Source: Lentzea atacamensis (GTDB taxonomy: Bacteria > Actinomycetota > Actinomycetes > Mycobacteriales > Pseudonocardiaceae). From it: a stretch of 64,000 bases of DNA. The stretch covers positions 124,001-188,000 of the forward strand of contig NZ_QLTT01000008.1 in assembly GCF_003269295.1 (NCBI RefSeq), read 5' to 3'. Numbering within the stretch: the first letter of the stretch is position 1; each line of letters opens with the position of its first letter. The position numbers and the translations under genes are program-made. This document shows positions 1-11,461 of the stretch, piece after piece. A model generated the notes under the pieces. That model was not told where the DNA came from, did no database searches, and saw nothing but the letters and a program-made list of their open reading frames with translations.

Positions 1-645
1 GACTGCGGAGAACCCCTCCGCGACGTCCGGCGGGGCGGGGTGATCGCCGTCGACGAGCGCAAGAGCGATGACGAGGGCGCGTTCGCACATCTGAGGGAAG
101 GTCTGCTGAACCGGCTGATGGACGCCCAGGACCTGCTTCCGCGCGGTGTCCGGCTCCTGTTCGTCGAGGGCTACCGGCCGCCCTCACTGCAGCGCTTCTA
201 CTTCGAGCGCTACGCCGACGAGCTGAGGGCCGGTCATCCGGAGTGGTCCGCGGAGCAGGTCCGGGCGGCCGCGAGCAGGTACGTGTCGCCGCCCGAGATC
301 GCCCCGCACAGCGCGGGCTCCGCCGTCGACCTCACGCTCGTCTCCGACGACGGACGGGAGCTCGACCTGGGGACTCGGGTGAACGCCAGTCCCGAGGAGA
401 GTGACGGGGCCTGTTACACGGAGGCGGAGAACATCGGCCAGGAGGCTCGGGCCAACCGGCGGCTGCTCGCCGGCGTGCTGAGCGGCGCGGGTCTCGTCAA
501 CTACCCCACCGAGTGGTGGCACTGGTCCTACGGCGACCGGTACTGGGCGTTCGTCACCGGTGCCGGTCACGCGGTCTACGGACCGGTGGACCTCGATCGA
601 GGCCCAGTTGCAGCAGTGGCTCCCTCGCCGTCCCAGGGCGACTAA
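1..645 (+). CDS. D-Ala-D-Ala dipeptidase-like M15 peptidase (5' end cut by window)
   Basis: Probable zinc D-alanyl-D-alanine dipeptidase of the VanX/M15D type, acting on peptidoglycan dipeptides. The reading frame is open from base 1 and residues before the first GTG (position 40), including a CGEPL stretch, look family-like, so the true start is probably upstream of the window. The motif HSAGSAVD supplies the zinc His and Asp, and EWWHW near the end supplies the catalytic Glu and the third zinc ligand; an EGYRPP segment precedes them. About 214 codons are visible, close to the usual length of about 200 residues. It ends tail-to-tail with bldD. No van resistance partners are visible, so a housekeeping or recycling role is as likely as glycopeptide resistance. 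Confidence 0.85.
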   Translation, partial: DCGEPLRDVRRGGVIAVDERKSDDEGAFAHLREGLLNRLMDAQDLLPRGVRLLFVEGYRPPSLQRFYFERYADELRAGHPEWSAEQVRAAASRYVSPPEIAPHSAGSAVDLTLVSDDGRELDLGTRVNASPEESDGACYTEAENIGQEARANRRLLAGVLSGAGLVNYPTEWWHWSYGDRYWAFVTGAGHAVYGPVDLDRGPVAAVAPSPSQGD

Positions 646-657
646 CGGGACGTCGAA

Positions 658-671
658 GGAGCCACTGCTCC
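658..671. terminator. Short bidirectional hairpin between dipeptidase and bldD
   Basis: GGAGC and GCTCC arms enclose a 4-nt loop in the 39-bp gap between two convergent genes. The stem is only 5 bp and has no T run, so it is a weak candidate. Confidence 0.35.
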
Positions 672-684
672 GAACGTGTGATGC

Positions 685-1173
685 TCAGTCTTCCTTGGCG
701 GGACGGGCCTCGGGAGGCAGCACGCCCCAGTCGATGAGCTGCTCGGTGAGCTCACCCGGCGTCATGTCGTAGATGATCGCGAGAGAGCGCAGGTCCTCGG
801 TGCGGATGGAGAGGACCTTGCCGTTGTAGTCACCGCGCTGCGACTGGATCGTCGCGGCGTAGCGGGCCAGCGGGCCGACCTTCTCGACCGGCAGCTGCTG
901 GAGCCGTTCGAGGTTGATCACGATCTTGGTGGCCGGCTCGGCACCCGACGGCACGCGGCCCTCGGGCAGGAGCTCGGCGACGGGAACCCCGTAGAAGTCG
1001 GCCAGCTCGGCCAGCTTCTGCACGGTCACCGCGCGGTCGCCGCGCTCGTAGGATCCGACGACCACGGCCTTCCAGCGACCGCCGGACTTCTGCTCGACGC
1101 CGTGCAGGGACAGACCCTGCTGCTGGCGGATAGCGCGGAGCTTGGCCCCCAGCGCCTTGGCGTAGTCGCCCAT
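685..1173 (-). CDS. bldD: BldD, c-di-GMP-responsive developmental master regulator
   Basis: Transcription factor of 162 residues. An N-terminal XRE-type helix-turn-helix (about residues 8-70) is followed by a C-terminal c-di-GMP-binding domain. The BldD signature RxD-x8-RxxD is intact: R113-G-D115, then eight residues, then R124-T-E-D127. In Streptomyces a c-di-GMP tetramer bridges two BldD C-terminal domains and so holds sporulation genes repressed; full conservation of the motif suggests the same control here. ATG start at 1173 with a GGAG site about 9 nt upstream. It is divergent from pyrR, and a 15-bp palindrome in the shared region resembles a BldD box, suggesting autoregulation. Confidence 0.95.
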   Translation of the reverse strand: MGDYAKALGAKLRAIRQQQGLSLHGVEQKSGGRWKAVVVGSYERGDRAVTVQKLAELADFYGVPVAELLPEGRVPSGAEPATKIVINLERLQQLPVEKVGPLARYAATIQSQRGDYNGKVLSIRTEDLRSLAIIYDMTPGELTEQLIDWGVLPPEARPAKED

Positions 1174-1244
1174 GTGGCGGTTCTCCGTTCATTCGCCCCG
1201 TCAGCAGTACGGCGGTGCTGCGGGGAGGCTTAGATCAATACGCA

Positions 1245-1259
1245 GAGTAATGATTACTC
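1245..1259. promoter_or_regulatory. Perfect palindrome, candidate BldD box
   Basis: GAGTAAT-G-ATTACTC is a perfect inverted repeat with 7-nt arms, about 70 bp upstream of the bldD start. Its core (AGTAA...TTACT) is close to the described BldD consensus (AGTgA-n-TCACc). Binding is inferred. Confidence 0.55.
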
Positions 1260-1385
1260 GCCGTGGTCGACAGGTCAAGCTGATCTCAGGACGAGACGCG
1301 CCTCACGCGTGCGACACCACTCGGATGGTTGACCGTCCGTAGGTGATACGGTGCAGGTCAGCCCGGCTATAACCGGGTGTCCGAC

Positions 1386-1423
1386 GTCCTTTAAGGACCC
1401 GTCCAGTGAGGCGGGGAAGGAGG
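1386..1423 (+). promoter_or_regulatory. PyrR-binding RNA hairpin overlapping the pyrR ribosome site
   Basis: The leader has a 13-nt palindrome (1386-1398) running into a second hairpin with stem CCCG (1398-1401) / CGGG (1412-1415) and loop TCCAGTGAGG. The CNGNGAGG loop sequence is the known PyrR recognition element. The ribosome site AAGGAGG (1417-1423) begins two bases after the stem, 7 nt before the GTG start. This layout fits translational repression by UMP-bound PyrR as described for mycobacteria, rather than the Bacillus terminator switch; no terminator follows. Confidence 0.8.
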
Positions 1424-1430
1424 TCCAGCC

Positions 1431-2003
1431 GTGGCGTCACGTCAACGTGGCGCGACGGATCCGGCCGGGGATCGCGAGATCCTGTCGGCTGGTGATGTCG
1501 CGCGCACTGTCGCCCGAATGGCCCATCAGATCATCGAGAAGACCGCTCTCGATGCACCGAGCGCACCCGACGTCGTCTTGATGGGTATTCCCAGCCGGGG
1601 AGCCCCCCTCGCACGCCGTCTGGCCGCTAAGATCGCCGAATTTTCCGGCAGGCAGGTGCTCGAAGGCACTCTGGACATCACGCTCTACCGCGACGACCTG
1701 CGCAGAGGCCCGACCAGGCCGCTGGAGACGACGAAGCTGCCCGAGGGTGGCATCGACGACAAGCTCGTCGTGCTCGTGGACGACGTCCTGTTCTCCGGCC
1801 GCACCATCCGCGCCGCGCTCGACGCGCTGCGGGACCACGGTCGTCCCCGCGCGGTGCAGCTCGCCGTGCTGGTCGACCGCGGGCACCGCGAACTGCCGAT
1901 CCGCGCGGACTACGTCGGCAAGAACCTGCCCACGTCGAAGACCGAGGACGTCGTCGTCATGCTGGACGAGTTCGACGGCCGCGACGGAGTGGTGCTGAAG
2001 TGA
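1431..2003 (+). CDS. pyrR: Bifunctional pyr regulatory protein / uracil phosphoribosyltransferase
   Basis: PyrR, 190 residues. It binds the pyr mRNA leader in a UMP/UTP-dependent way and can convert uracil plus PRPP to UMP. The type I phosphoribosyltransferase PRPP loop VVLVDDVLFSGRT lies near residues 112-125, after a VVLMGIPSRG segment typical of PyrR. The GTG start at 1431 is set by AAGGAGG 7 nt upstream. It leads the operon and overlaps pyrB by 4 nt (GTGA). The RNA element just before its start predicts that it represses its own operon. Confidence 0.96.
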   Translation: MASRQRGATDPAGDREILSAGDVARTVARMAHQIIEKTALDAPSAPDVVLMGIPSRGAPLARRLAAKIAEFSGRQVLEGTLDITLYRDDLRRGPTRPLETTKLPEGGIDDKLVVLVDDVLFSGRTIRAALDALRDHGRPRAVQLAVLVDRGHRELPIRADYVGKNLPTSKTEDVVVMLDEFDGRDGVVLK

Positions 2004-2932
2004 AGCACCTGCTCTCCACCGACGGTCTCGACCGCGACCAGGCCATCGCGATCCTCGACACCGCCGACCGTCTCAAGCAGGCGCTGCTCGGCCGCGAGGT
2101 CCGCAAGCTGCCGACGCTGCGCGGCCGCACGGTGATCACGATGTTCTACGAGAACAGCACGCGCACCCGCGTGAGCTTCGAGATCGCCGGCAAGTGGATG
2201 TCCGCGGACGTGATCAACGTCAGCAGCTCCGGGTCCAGCGTCAGCAAGGGCGAGTCGCTCAGGGACACCGCGCTGACCCTGCAGGCCGCCGGCGCGGACT
2301 GCGTGATCGTGCGGCACCCGGCGTCCGGCGCCGCCCACCGGCTCGCGGGCTGGCTCAAGCACACCAGCACGTCCGTGGTGAACGCGGGCGACGGCATGCA
2401 CGAGCACCCCACGCAGGCGCTGCTCGACGCCGCCACGTTGCGCGACCGGCTGGGCAGCCTCGACGGCCGCCGCGTCGCGATCGTCGGCGACGTCCTGCAC
2501 AGCCGGGTCGCGCGGTCGAACGTGCACCTGCTCACCACGCTCGGTGCCGAGGTCACGCTCGTCGCGCCGCCCACGCTCCTGCCGACCGGCGTGGAGAAGT
2601 GGCCGGTCACGGTCTCGCACGAGATCGACGCCGAGCTCGCGTCGCAGGACGCCGTGATGATGCTCAGGGTCCAGGCCGAGCGGATGCACGGCGGGTTCTT
2701 CCCGAGCTCGCGCGAGTACTCGATCGCCTACGGCCTCAACGAGCGCCGCCTGAAGCTGCTGCCAGAGCACGCCGTCGTGCTGCACCCCGGCCCGATGCTG
2801 CGCGGCATGGAGATCGCCTCTGTCGTCGCCGACAGCCCGCAGGCCGCCATCACCGAGCAGGTCCGCAACGGTGTCCACGTGCGCATGGCCGTGCTGTACC
2901 ACCTGCTTGCCCACGAGGAGGAAAACGCGTGA
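2000..2932 (+). CDS. pyrB: Aspartate carbamoyltransferase catalytic subunit
   Basis: Condenses carbamoyl phosphate with L-aspartate to carbamoyl aspartate, the committed step of pyrimidine synthesis. The carbamoyl-phosphate loop STRTR is near residue 52 and HPTQ near residue 135; 310 residues is the usual size. No pyrI-type regulatory subunit gene is adjacent, as is usual in actinobacteria, where flux control comes from PyrR and CarB. GTG start overlaps the pyrR stop (GTGA), indicating translational coupling. The same overlap joins it to pyrC. Confidence 0.97.
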   Translation: MKHLLSTDGLDRDQAIAILDTADRLKQALLGREVRKLPTLRGRTVITMFYENSTRTRVSFEIAGKWMSADVINVSSSGSSVSKGESLRDTALTLQAAGADCVIVRHPASGAAHRLAGWLKHTSTSVVNAGDGMHEHPTQALLDAATLRDRLGSLDGRRVAIVGDVLHSRVARSNVHLLTTLGAEVTLVAPPTLLPTGVEKWPVTVSHEIDAELASQDAVMMLRVQAERMHGGFFPSSREYSIAYGLNERRLKLLPEHAVVLHPGPMLRGMEIASVVADSPQAAITEQVRNGVHVRMAVLYHLLAHEEENA

Positions 2933-4209
2933 AGCCCTTGCTGATCAAGGGAGTTAGGCCCTATGGCGAGGGGGAACCGCAAGACATCTTGATCCGTGAC
3001 GGCGTGATCGCCGAGGGCACGGACGAGAACGCGGAGGTCATCGAAGGCAACGGAGCGGTCCTGCTGCCCGGATTCGTCGACCTGCACACCCATCTGCGCG
3101 AGCCCGGACGCGAGGACACCGAGACCATCGAGACGGGCTCCAAAGCGGCCGCTCTCGGTGGCTACACGGCGGTTTTCGCGATGGCCAACACCGACCCGGT
3201 CGCCGACAACGCGGTGATCGTCGAGCACGTCGCCCGCCGCGGCAAGGAGGTCGGCCTCGTCGACGTCCACCCGGTCGGCGCCGTCACCGTCGGCCTCAAG
3301 GGCGAGAAGCTCGCCGAGCTCGGCACGATGGCGAACTCTAAGGCCAACGTGAAGGTCTTCTCCGACGACGGCCTCTGCGTGCACGACCCGTTGATCATGC
3401 GCCGCGCTCTCGAGTACTCGAAGGCCCTGGGCGCCGTCATCGCCCAGCACGCCGAGGAGCCGCGCCTCACCATCGGCGCCCAGGCGCACGAGGGCGAGAA
3501 CGCGTCCCGCCTCGGCCTGCAGGGCTGGCCCGCGGCCGCCGAGGAGTCCATCGTCGCCCGCGACTGCATCCTCGCGAAGCAGGTCGACGCGAAGCTGCAC
3601 GTCTGCCACGTCAGCACCACCGGCACGGCCGACGTCCTCAGGTGGGCCAAGGCGCGCGGTACCAAGGTCTCCGCCGAGGTCACCCCGCACCACCTGATCC
3701 TGACCGACGACCGGCTGAGCACCTACGACCCGGTCAACAAGGTCAACCCGCCGCTGCGCACGCAGGCCGACGTCGACGCGCTGCGGCAGGCACTGGCCGA
3801 CGGCACCATCGACTGCGTCGCCACGGACCACGCCCCGCACGCGATCCAGGACAAGGACTGCGAGTGGTCGGCGGCCAGGCCGGGCATGCTCGGACTGCAG
3901 ACCGCGCTCGGCATCGTCGTCGAGACGATGGTGAAGACCGGACTGCTGGACTGGCGCGGCGTCGCACGGGTCATGAGCGAGAGGCCCGCCGAGATCGCCG
4001 GTCTCACCGACCAGGGCCGCCCGATCGCGGCCGGTGAGCCCGCGAACCTCGTACTGGTCGACCCGGACGCGACGTGGACCGTGAACGGCGCGGAGCTCGC
4101 GAGCGTCGCGGGCAACACCCCGTTCGAGGGCATGGAACTGCCCGGCGCGGTGACGGCGACCATCTTGCGTGGCCGGGTCACCGCTCTGGCGGGAAGGATT
4201 GCGGAATGA
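2929..4209 (+). CDS. pyrC: Dihydroorotase
   Basis: Zinc amidohydrolase that cyclises carbamoyl aspartate to dihydroorotate. Class I signature: HTHLREPG near residues 52-59 gives the first two metal ligands, a CHVSTTGTAD segment follows mid-protein, and the DHAPH motif near residue 300 carries the catalytic Asp. Length is 426 residues. The frame stays open far upstream inside pyrB, but the GTG at 2929 gives the native N-terminus and the GTGA overlap seen across this operon. It overlaps the next gene by ATGA. Confidence 0.96.
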   Translation: MKPLLIKGVRPYGEGEPQDILIRDGVIAEGTDENAEVIEGNGAVLLPGFVDLHTHLREPGREDTETIETGSKAAALGGYTAVFAMANTDPVADNAVIVEHVARRGKEVGLVDVHPVGAVTVGLKGEKLAELGTMANSKANVKVFSDDGLCVHDPLIMRRALEYSKALGAVIAQHAEEPRLTIGAQAHEGENASRLGLQGWPAAAEESIVARDCILAKQVDAKLHVCHVSTTGTADVLRWAKARGTKVSAEVTPHHLILTDDRLSTYDPVNKVNPPLRTQADVDALRQALADGTIDCVATDHAPHAIQDKDCEWSAARPGMLGLQTALGIVVETMVKTGLLDWRGVARVMSERPAEIAGLTDQGRPIAAGEPANLVLVDPDATWTVNGAELASVAGNTPFEGMELPGAVTATILRGRVTALAGRIAE

Positions 4210-4694
4210 CCCGCGTACTGCTCTCGCTGGCGGTTCTCCTGTTCTTCGCGCTGTGCGTGTACGGCATGTGGCACGGCTGGAAGCGGCGCCAGGCGAAGCA
4301 GGCCGGCCTGCCCGCGTTCCCGGCGCGACCGGAGACCCTGGGCGCGCCGAGGCTCTCGACCACGGGCGTCTACATCGGAACGACGAACGCGGGCAACTGG
4401 CAGGACCGCATCCAGGTCGGCGACATCGGCCACCGCGCGGAGGCCACGCTGAGCCTGGTGCCGGAAGGCATCGCGATCGACCGGACCGGCGCGTCGCCGA
4501 TCTTCATCCCCGCAGAGGCCGTCCGGGACGCCCGCACCGACCGCGGGCTCGCCGGGAAGGTCATGTTCAGCGAAGAGGGACTGCTGGTGGTCCAGTGGGA
4601 GAACCAGGGCCACCTCTTCGACACCGGTTTCCGCGGTGACGACAAGGACGTTTACGAGGAATGGGTAGCAGCTCTAGTGGGAGGCAAGGCGTGA
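4206..4694 (+). CDS. Conserved actinobacterial pyr-operon membrane protein (PH-like)
   Basis: A 162-residue protein of unknown function. One N-terminal hydrophobic helix (about residues 4-21, VLLSLAVLLFFALCVYGMW) is followed by a basic stretch and a soluble beta-rich domain with PH-like spacing. Overlaps pyrC (ATGA) and carA (GTGA), so it is translated as part of the operon. A gene in this place is conserved in actinobacteria, for example between pyrC and carA in Mycobacterium, where it is annotated only as a membrane or export protein. No catalytic motif is visible. Confidence 0.85.
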   Translation: MTRVLLSLAVLLFFALCVYGMWHGWKRRQAKQAGLPAFPARPETLGAPRLSTTGVYIGTTNAGNWQDRIQVGDIGHRAEATLSLVPEGIAIDRTGASPIFIPAEAVRDARTDRGLAGKVMFSEEGLLVVQWENQGHLFDTGFRGDDKDVYEEWVAALVGGKA

Positions 4695-5802
4695 CGAACG
4701 CGGCATTGGTGCTGGAAGACGGACGTGTCTTCCGCGGTGAGGCGTACGGAGCGACAGGCGTCTCGCTCGGCGAGGTCGTGTTCTCCACGGCCATGACCGG
4801 CTACCAGGAGACCCTGACCGACCCGTCCTACCACCGCCAGATCGTGGTGCAGACCGCGCCGCAGATCGGCAACACCGGCTGGAACGACGAGGACGACGAG
4901 TCGTCGAGGATCTGGGTCGCGGGCTACGTCGTCCGCGACCCCGCGCGAACCCCGTCGAACTGGCGGTCCAAGCGCGGCCTGGACGAGGAGCTCGCGAAGC
5001 AGGGCGTCGTCGGCATCGCGGGCATCGACACCCGCACGCTGACCCGCCACATCCGCGAGCAGGGTGCCATGCGGGCCGGTGTCTTCTCCGGCGGCGACCT
5101 CACCGACGACGCGTCGATGGTCGAGCAGGTCAAGACCAGCGCGCAGATGCTGGGCGCGAACCTCGCCGTCGACGTCACCACGGACAAGCCGTACGTGGTG
5201 GAGGCCATCGGCGAGAAGAAGTTCACCGTCGCGGCGCTCGACCTGGGCATCAAGTCGAACACCCCGCGGATGATGGCGGCGCGCGGCATCGAGGTGCACG
5301 TGCTGCCGCTGACGAGCACCTTCGAGGACATCCTCGCGGTCAGCCCGGACGGCCTGTTCCTGAGCAACGGTCCCGGTGACCCGGCCACCCAGGACCACGC
5401 GATCGCGCTCACCAAGGAGGCGCTGGGCCGCAAGCTGCCGTTGTTCGGCATCTGCTTCGGCAACCAGATCCTCGGCCGCGCGCTCGGCCGCGGGACGTAC
5501 AAGATGCGCTACGGCCACCGCGGCATCAACATCCCGGTGATCGACGTGGCCACCGGAAAGGTCGCCATCACCTCGCAGAACCACGGGTTCGCGCTGGAGG
5601 GCACGCCGGGCGAGGAGTTCTCCTCCGAGTTCGGCCGCGCCGTGCTGTCCCACTACTGCCCCAACGACGGCACCGTCGAGGGCGTCCGGTTGCTCGACGC
5701 GCCGGCGTTCTCCGTGCAGTACCACCCCGAGGCCGCGGCAGGTCCCCACGACGCCGCGCCCCTGTTCGACGAGTTCGTGACGCTGATGAATGAGGCCCGC
5801 TG

Positions 5803-5803
<1 letters not shown>
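4691..5803 (+). CDS. carA: Carbamoyl-phosphate synthase small subunit
   Basis: Glutamine amidotransferase subunit, 370 residues, delivering ammonia from glutamine to CarB. The N-terminal CPSase small-subunit domain is followed by a class I GATase with nucleophile Cys in GICFGNQIL and the catalytic His-Glu in SVQYHPEAAAGPHD. GTG at 4691 is chosen because it gives the family N-terminus (LVLEDG), has GGGAGG upstream and overlaps the previous stop. It joins carB through TGATG (1-nt overlap). Confidence 0.97.
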
Positions 5804-9101
<3,298 letters not shown>

Positions 9102-9105
<4 letters not shown>

Positions 9106-9914
9106 CCTTCGGCGAAAAACTGGCGAAAGCCGTTGCGGCGCACGGACCCCTGTGCGTCGGCATCGACCCGCACCCGAGCCTGCTGGACGCCTGGGGCCTC
9201 TCGCGCACCGCGGAGGGCCTCGAACGGTTCGCTCTGACGGCCGTGGAGGCGTTCGGCGGCAAGGTGGCGATGGTGAAGCCCCAGGCGGCGTTCTTCGAGG
9301 CCTACGGGTCACGTGGCGTCGCCGTGCTCGAACGGGTGATCTCGGAGCTGCGCGACACGGGCACGCTGGTGCTCGTGGACGCCAAGCGCGGCGACATCGG
9401 CTCGACCATGGCCGCCTACGCCGAGGCGTACCTGGGCGACGGATCGCCGCTGGCAGGAGACGCGGTGACGCTGTCTCCGTTCCTCGGCTTCGGGTCGCTG
9501 CAGCCAGCACTGGACACGGCGCGGGCGACCGGCCGCGGGGTCTTCGTGCTCGCGCTGACGTCGAACCCGGAGGGTGCCGAGGTCCAGCGCGCGGTTGCTC
9601 CGGACGGGCGAACGGTGGCGCAGACGATCATCGATTTCGCCGCGGCTCGGAATTCCGGCATTTCCCCGTGCGGCGATGTTGGTCTCGTCGTGGGTGCCAC
9701 GATCGGGGAAACGGATGTGGACCTCGCGGGGTTCAACGGACCGATCCTGGCCCCCGGTTTCGGTGCTCAGGGCGGCTCGGTGGCCGATCTAAAACGGCTC
9801 TTCGGCCCCGACATGCGCAACGTTTTGCCGACTTCTTCACGAGATGTTCTCAGGCATGGGCCGGACGTATCGTCGCTGGTCAGCGCCGTGCAGAGGGTTC
9901 AAGAGGGCCTCTGA
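9102..9914 (+). CDS. pyrF: Orotidine 5'-phosphate decarboxylase (type 2)
   Basis: Last step to UMP: decarboxylation of OMP. A TIM-barrel enzyme of 270 residues, the longer type 2 form typical of actinobacteria. The catalytic signature DAKRGDIGST lies near residues 92-101. GTG start overlaps carB. No pyrD or pyrE is present in the window, so these lie elsewhere. A strong hairpin 7 bp after the stop ends the operon. Confidence 0.96.
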
Positions 9915-9921
9915 CGGGCGG

Positions 9922-9951
9922 GCGCGCCACAACTTTTGGGGTGTGGCGCGC
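9922..9951 (+). terminator. pyr operon terminator hairpin
   Basis: Perfect 10-bp stem GCGCGCCACA/TGTGGCGCGC with a 10-nt loop, 7 bp after pyrF, without a T tract, as is common in high-GC actinobacteria. Confidence 0.8.
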
Positions 9952-10005
9952 TCACCTGGGGAAACATGTGTTGGTAGGGTCCAGCCCACCGGCTGCCCCG
10001 CTGGT

Positions 10006-10050
10006 CACCGGCTTCATAGCACACCTCTGGTGTGCGAAGAGTCGCCGGTG
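10006..10050 (+). other. Candidate structured RNA between pyrF and mihF
   Basis: Three nested helices can stack: CACCGGC (10006-10012) with GCCGGTG (10044-10050), TTC (10013-10015) with GAA (10036-10038), and GCACACC (10019-10025) with GGTGTGC (10029-10035), with small bulges. An extended -10-like sequence (TGGTAGGGT, 9972-9980) lies just upstream. It could be an sRNA, a mihF 5' leader or a second terminator. The remainder of 9952-10210 shows no convincing gene. Confidence 0.4.
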
Positions 10051-10138
10051 GCGGTGATCAGGCCGCTGGAGGGTGTTGGTACTACTACCACCCGCCGCTT
10101 CACTCATGGCCGCTGAAGATTTACCTGACTGGGTCACG

Positions 10139-10168
10139 TTGTCCCCAGGCAATTGCGGTCGGTACGGT
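10139..10168 (+). promoter_or_regulatory. Candidate mihF promoter
   Basis: TTGTCC (10139-10144) and TACGGT (10163-10168) are separated by 18 bp and lie about 43 bp before the GTG of mihF; both match primary sigma factor hexamers loosely. Confidence 0.45.
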
Positions 10169-10210
10169 CGCGGCACCGATCCGAAAAGAATCCACACCAC
10201 GGAGGAAATC

Positions 10211-10528
10211 GTGGCTCTTCCCCAGCTTACCGAGGAGCAGCGAGCCGCAGCGCTGGAGAAGGCTGCTGCCGCTCGTCGCGCTCGGGCTGAGCTCAAGGAG
10301 CGCCTCAAGCGCGGCGGCACGACCCTGACGGACGTGCTCAAGGCCGCCGAGAGCGACGAGGTCCTGGGCAAGATGAAGGTGTCCGCGCTGCTCGAGGCCC
10401 TGCCGGGCGTCGGCAAGGTGCGCGCGCAGCAGATCATGGAGCGCCTCGAGATCGCTCCGAGCCGCCGCCTGCGCGGTCTGGGTGACCGCCAGCGCAAGGC
10501 CCTGCTCTCCGAGTTCAGCGGAGAGTGA
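10211..10528 (+). CDS. mihF: Actinobacterial integration host factor
   Basis: Small basic nucleoid-associated protein (105 residues) of the actinobacterial mIHF/sIHF family, unrelated to E. coli IHF. An N-terminal helix rich in Ala/Arg is followed by the family core GKMKVSALLEALPGVG and a helix-two-turn-helix-like end RRLRGLGDRQRKALL. GTG at 10211 is preceded by GGAGGAA (10201-10207). The frame is open for 46 codons upstream, but that stretch is unlike the family and lacks a ribosome site. The stop overlaps the gmk start (GTGA). Confidence 0.96.
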   Translation: MALPQLTEEQRAAALEKAAAARRARAELKERLKRGGTTLTDVLKAAESDEVLGKMKVSALLEALPGVGKVRAQQIMERLEIAPSRRLRGLGDRQRKALLSEFSGE

Positions 10529-11121
10529 GTGACACCGGGACGGGAGCGGGCTCTGCCCGCTCCCGTCTCACCGTCCTGTCCGGGCCGTCAGGCGTAGGCA
10601 AGTCGAGCGTCCTGGCGGAGCTGCGCAAGCAGCAACCCGATGTGTACTTCTCCGTCTCGGCGACCACCAGGAAGCCGAGGCCGGGCGAGGTCGACGGGGT
10701 GCACTACCACTTCGTCGACCGCGAGAAGTTCCAGCAGATGATCGACGCCGGCGAGTTCCTCGAACACGCCGAGTTCGCCGGCAACTGCTACGGAACTCCC
10801 CGAAAACCGGTCGAGGAAGCACTGGCCGCGGGCAAGCCCGCTCTGCTGGAGATCGAACTGCAGGGAGCGCGGCAGGTCCGGGAGGCCATGCCGGACGCCC
10901 AGCTGGTGATGCTGATGCCCCCGTCCTGGGAGCATCTGGTCGTCAGGCTGACCGGACGCGGCACCGAGGACCCGGCGATCGTCGAGCGCAGGCTCGCCAT
11001 CGCGCGTGAGGAACTCGCGGCCGAAAAAGAGTTCGACGAGGTCGTCGTGAACGCCGACGTGAAGTCGGCGGCCGCCGACTTGCTATCCTTGATGGTCGGA
11101 CCACGAATCTCAGGAGTTTGA
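10525..11121 (+). CDS. gmk: Guanylate kinase
   Basis: Phosphorylates GMP to GDP with ATP. The P-loop GPSGVGKSS is at residues 20-28, followed by GMP-binding segments (SATTRKPRPGE, GVHYHFV) and a lid region with basic residues. 198 residues, normal size. GTG start overlaps mihF by 4 nt. The run mihF-gmk-rpoZ is the actinobacterial arrangement and is probably co-transcribed. Confidence 0.97.
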   Translation: MSDTGTGAGSARSRLTVLSGPSGVGKSSVLAELRKQQPDVYFSVSATTRKPRPGEVDGVHYHFVDREKFQQMIDAGEFLEHAEFAGNCYGTPRKPVEEALAAGKPALLEIELQGARQVREAMPDAQLVMLMPPSWEHLVVRLTGRGTEDPAIVERRLAIAREELAAEKEFDEVVVNADVKSAAADLLSLMVGPRISGV

Positions 11122-11123
11122 GA

Positions 11124-11402
11124 GTGATCACCCACACCGAGCTCGGTCATCTGACCGGTTCTCCGGAGGGCATCACCAACCCGCCGATCGACGACCTGCT
11201 TGAGCAGGTGAGCTCGAAGTACGCGTTGGTGATCTACGCCGCGAAGCGTGCCCGCCAGATCAACGACTATTACGCGCAGCTCGGCGAGGGCCTGCTCGAG
11301 TACGTCGGCCCGCTCGTCGAGCCGGGCCCGCGTGAGAAGCCCCTCTCCATCGCTCTCCGGGAGATTCACGCTGGTCTCCTCGAGCACACCGAGGGCGAGT
11401 AA
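11124..11402 (+). CDS. rpoZ: RNA polymerase omega subunit
   Basis: 92-residue omega subunit that helps RNA polymerase assembly. The family core (PPIDDLLEQVSSKYALVIYAAKRAR, split here as PPIDDLL and SKYALVIYAAKRAR) is clear. A TTG at 11118 overlaps the gmk stop but lies 1 nt from the AGGAG site (11112-11116); the GTG at 11124 has proper 7-nt spacing and is preferred. Two strong hairpins follow. Confidence 0.95.
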   Translation: MITHTELGHLTGSPEGITNPPIDDLLEQVSSKYALVIYAAKRARQINDYYAQLGEGLLEYVGPLVEPGPREKPLSIALREIHAGLLEHTEGE

Positions 11403-11461
11403 GCGTCTCGGGGAGAGGTCTGTCAGCAGAAGGCGCAGACCGAGCTCGACGCTTGGCGTCT

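Noticed and set aside
1..645. Glycopeptide resistance (van) locus
   Set aside because: Only a VanX-like dipeptidase is present, with no vanH or vanA ligase and no two-component genes in view.
11118..11123. TTG start for rpoZ overlapping the gmk stop
   Set aside because: Only 1 nt from AGGAG; GTG 11124 has normal spacing.
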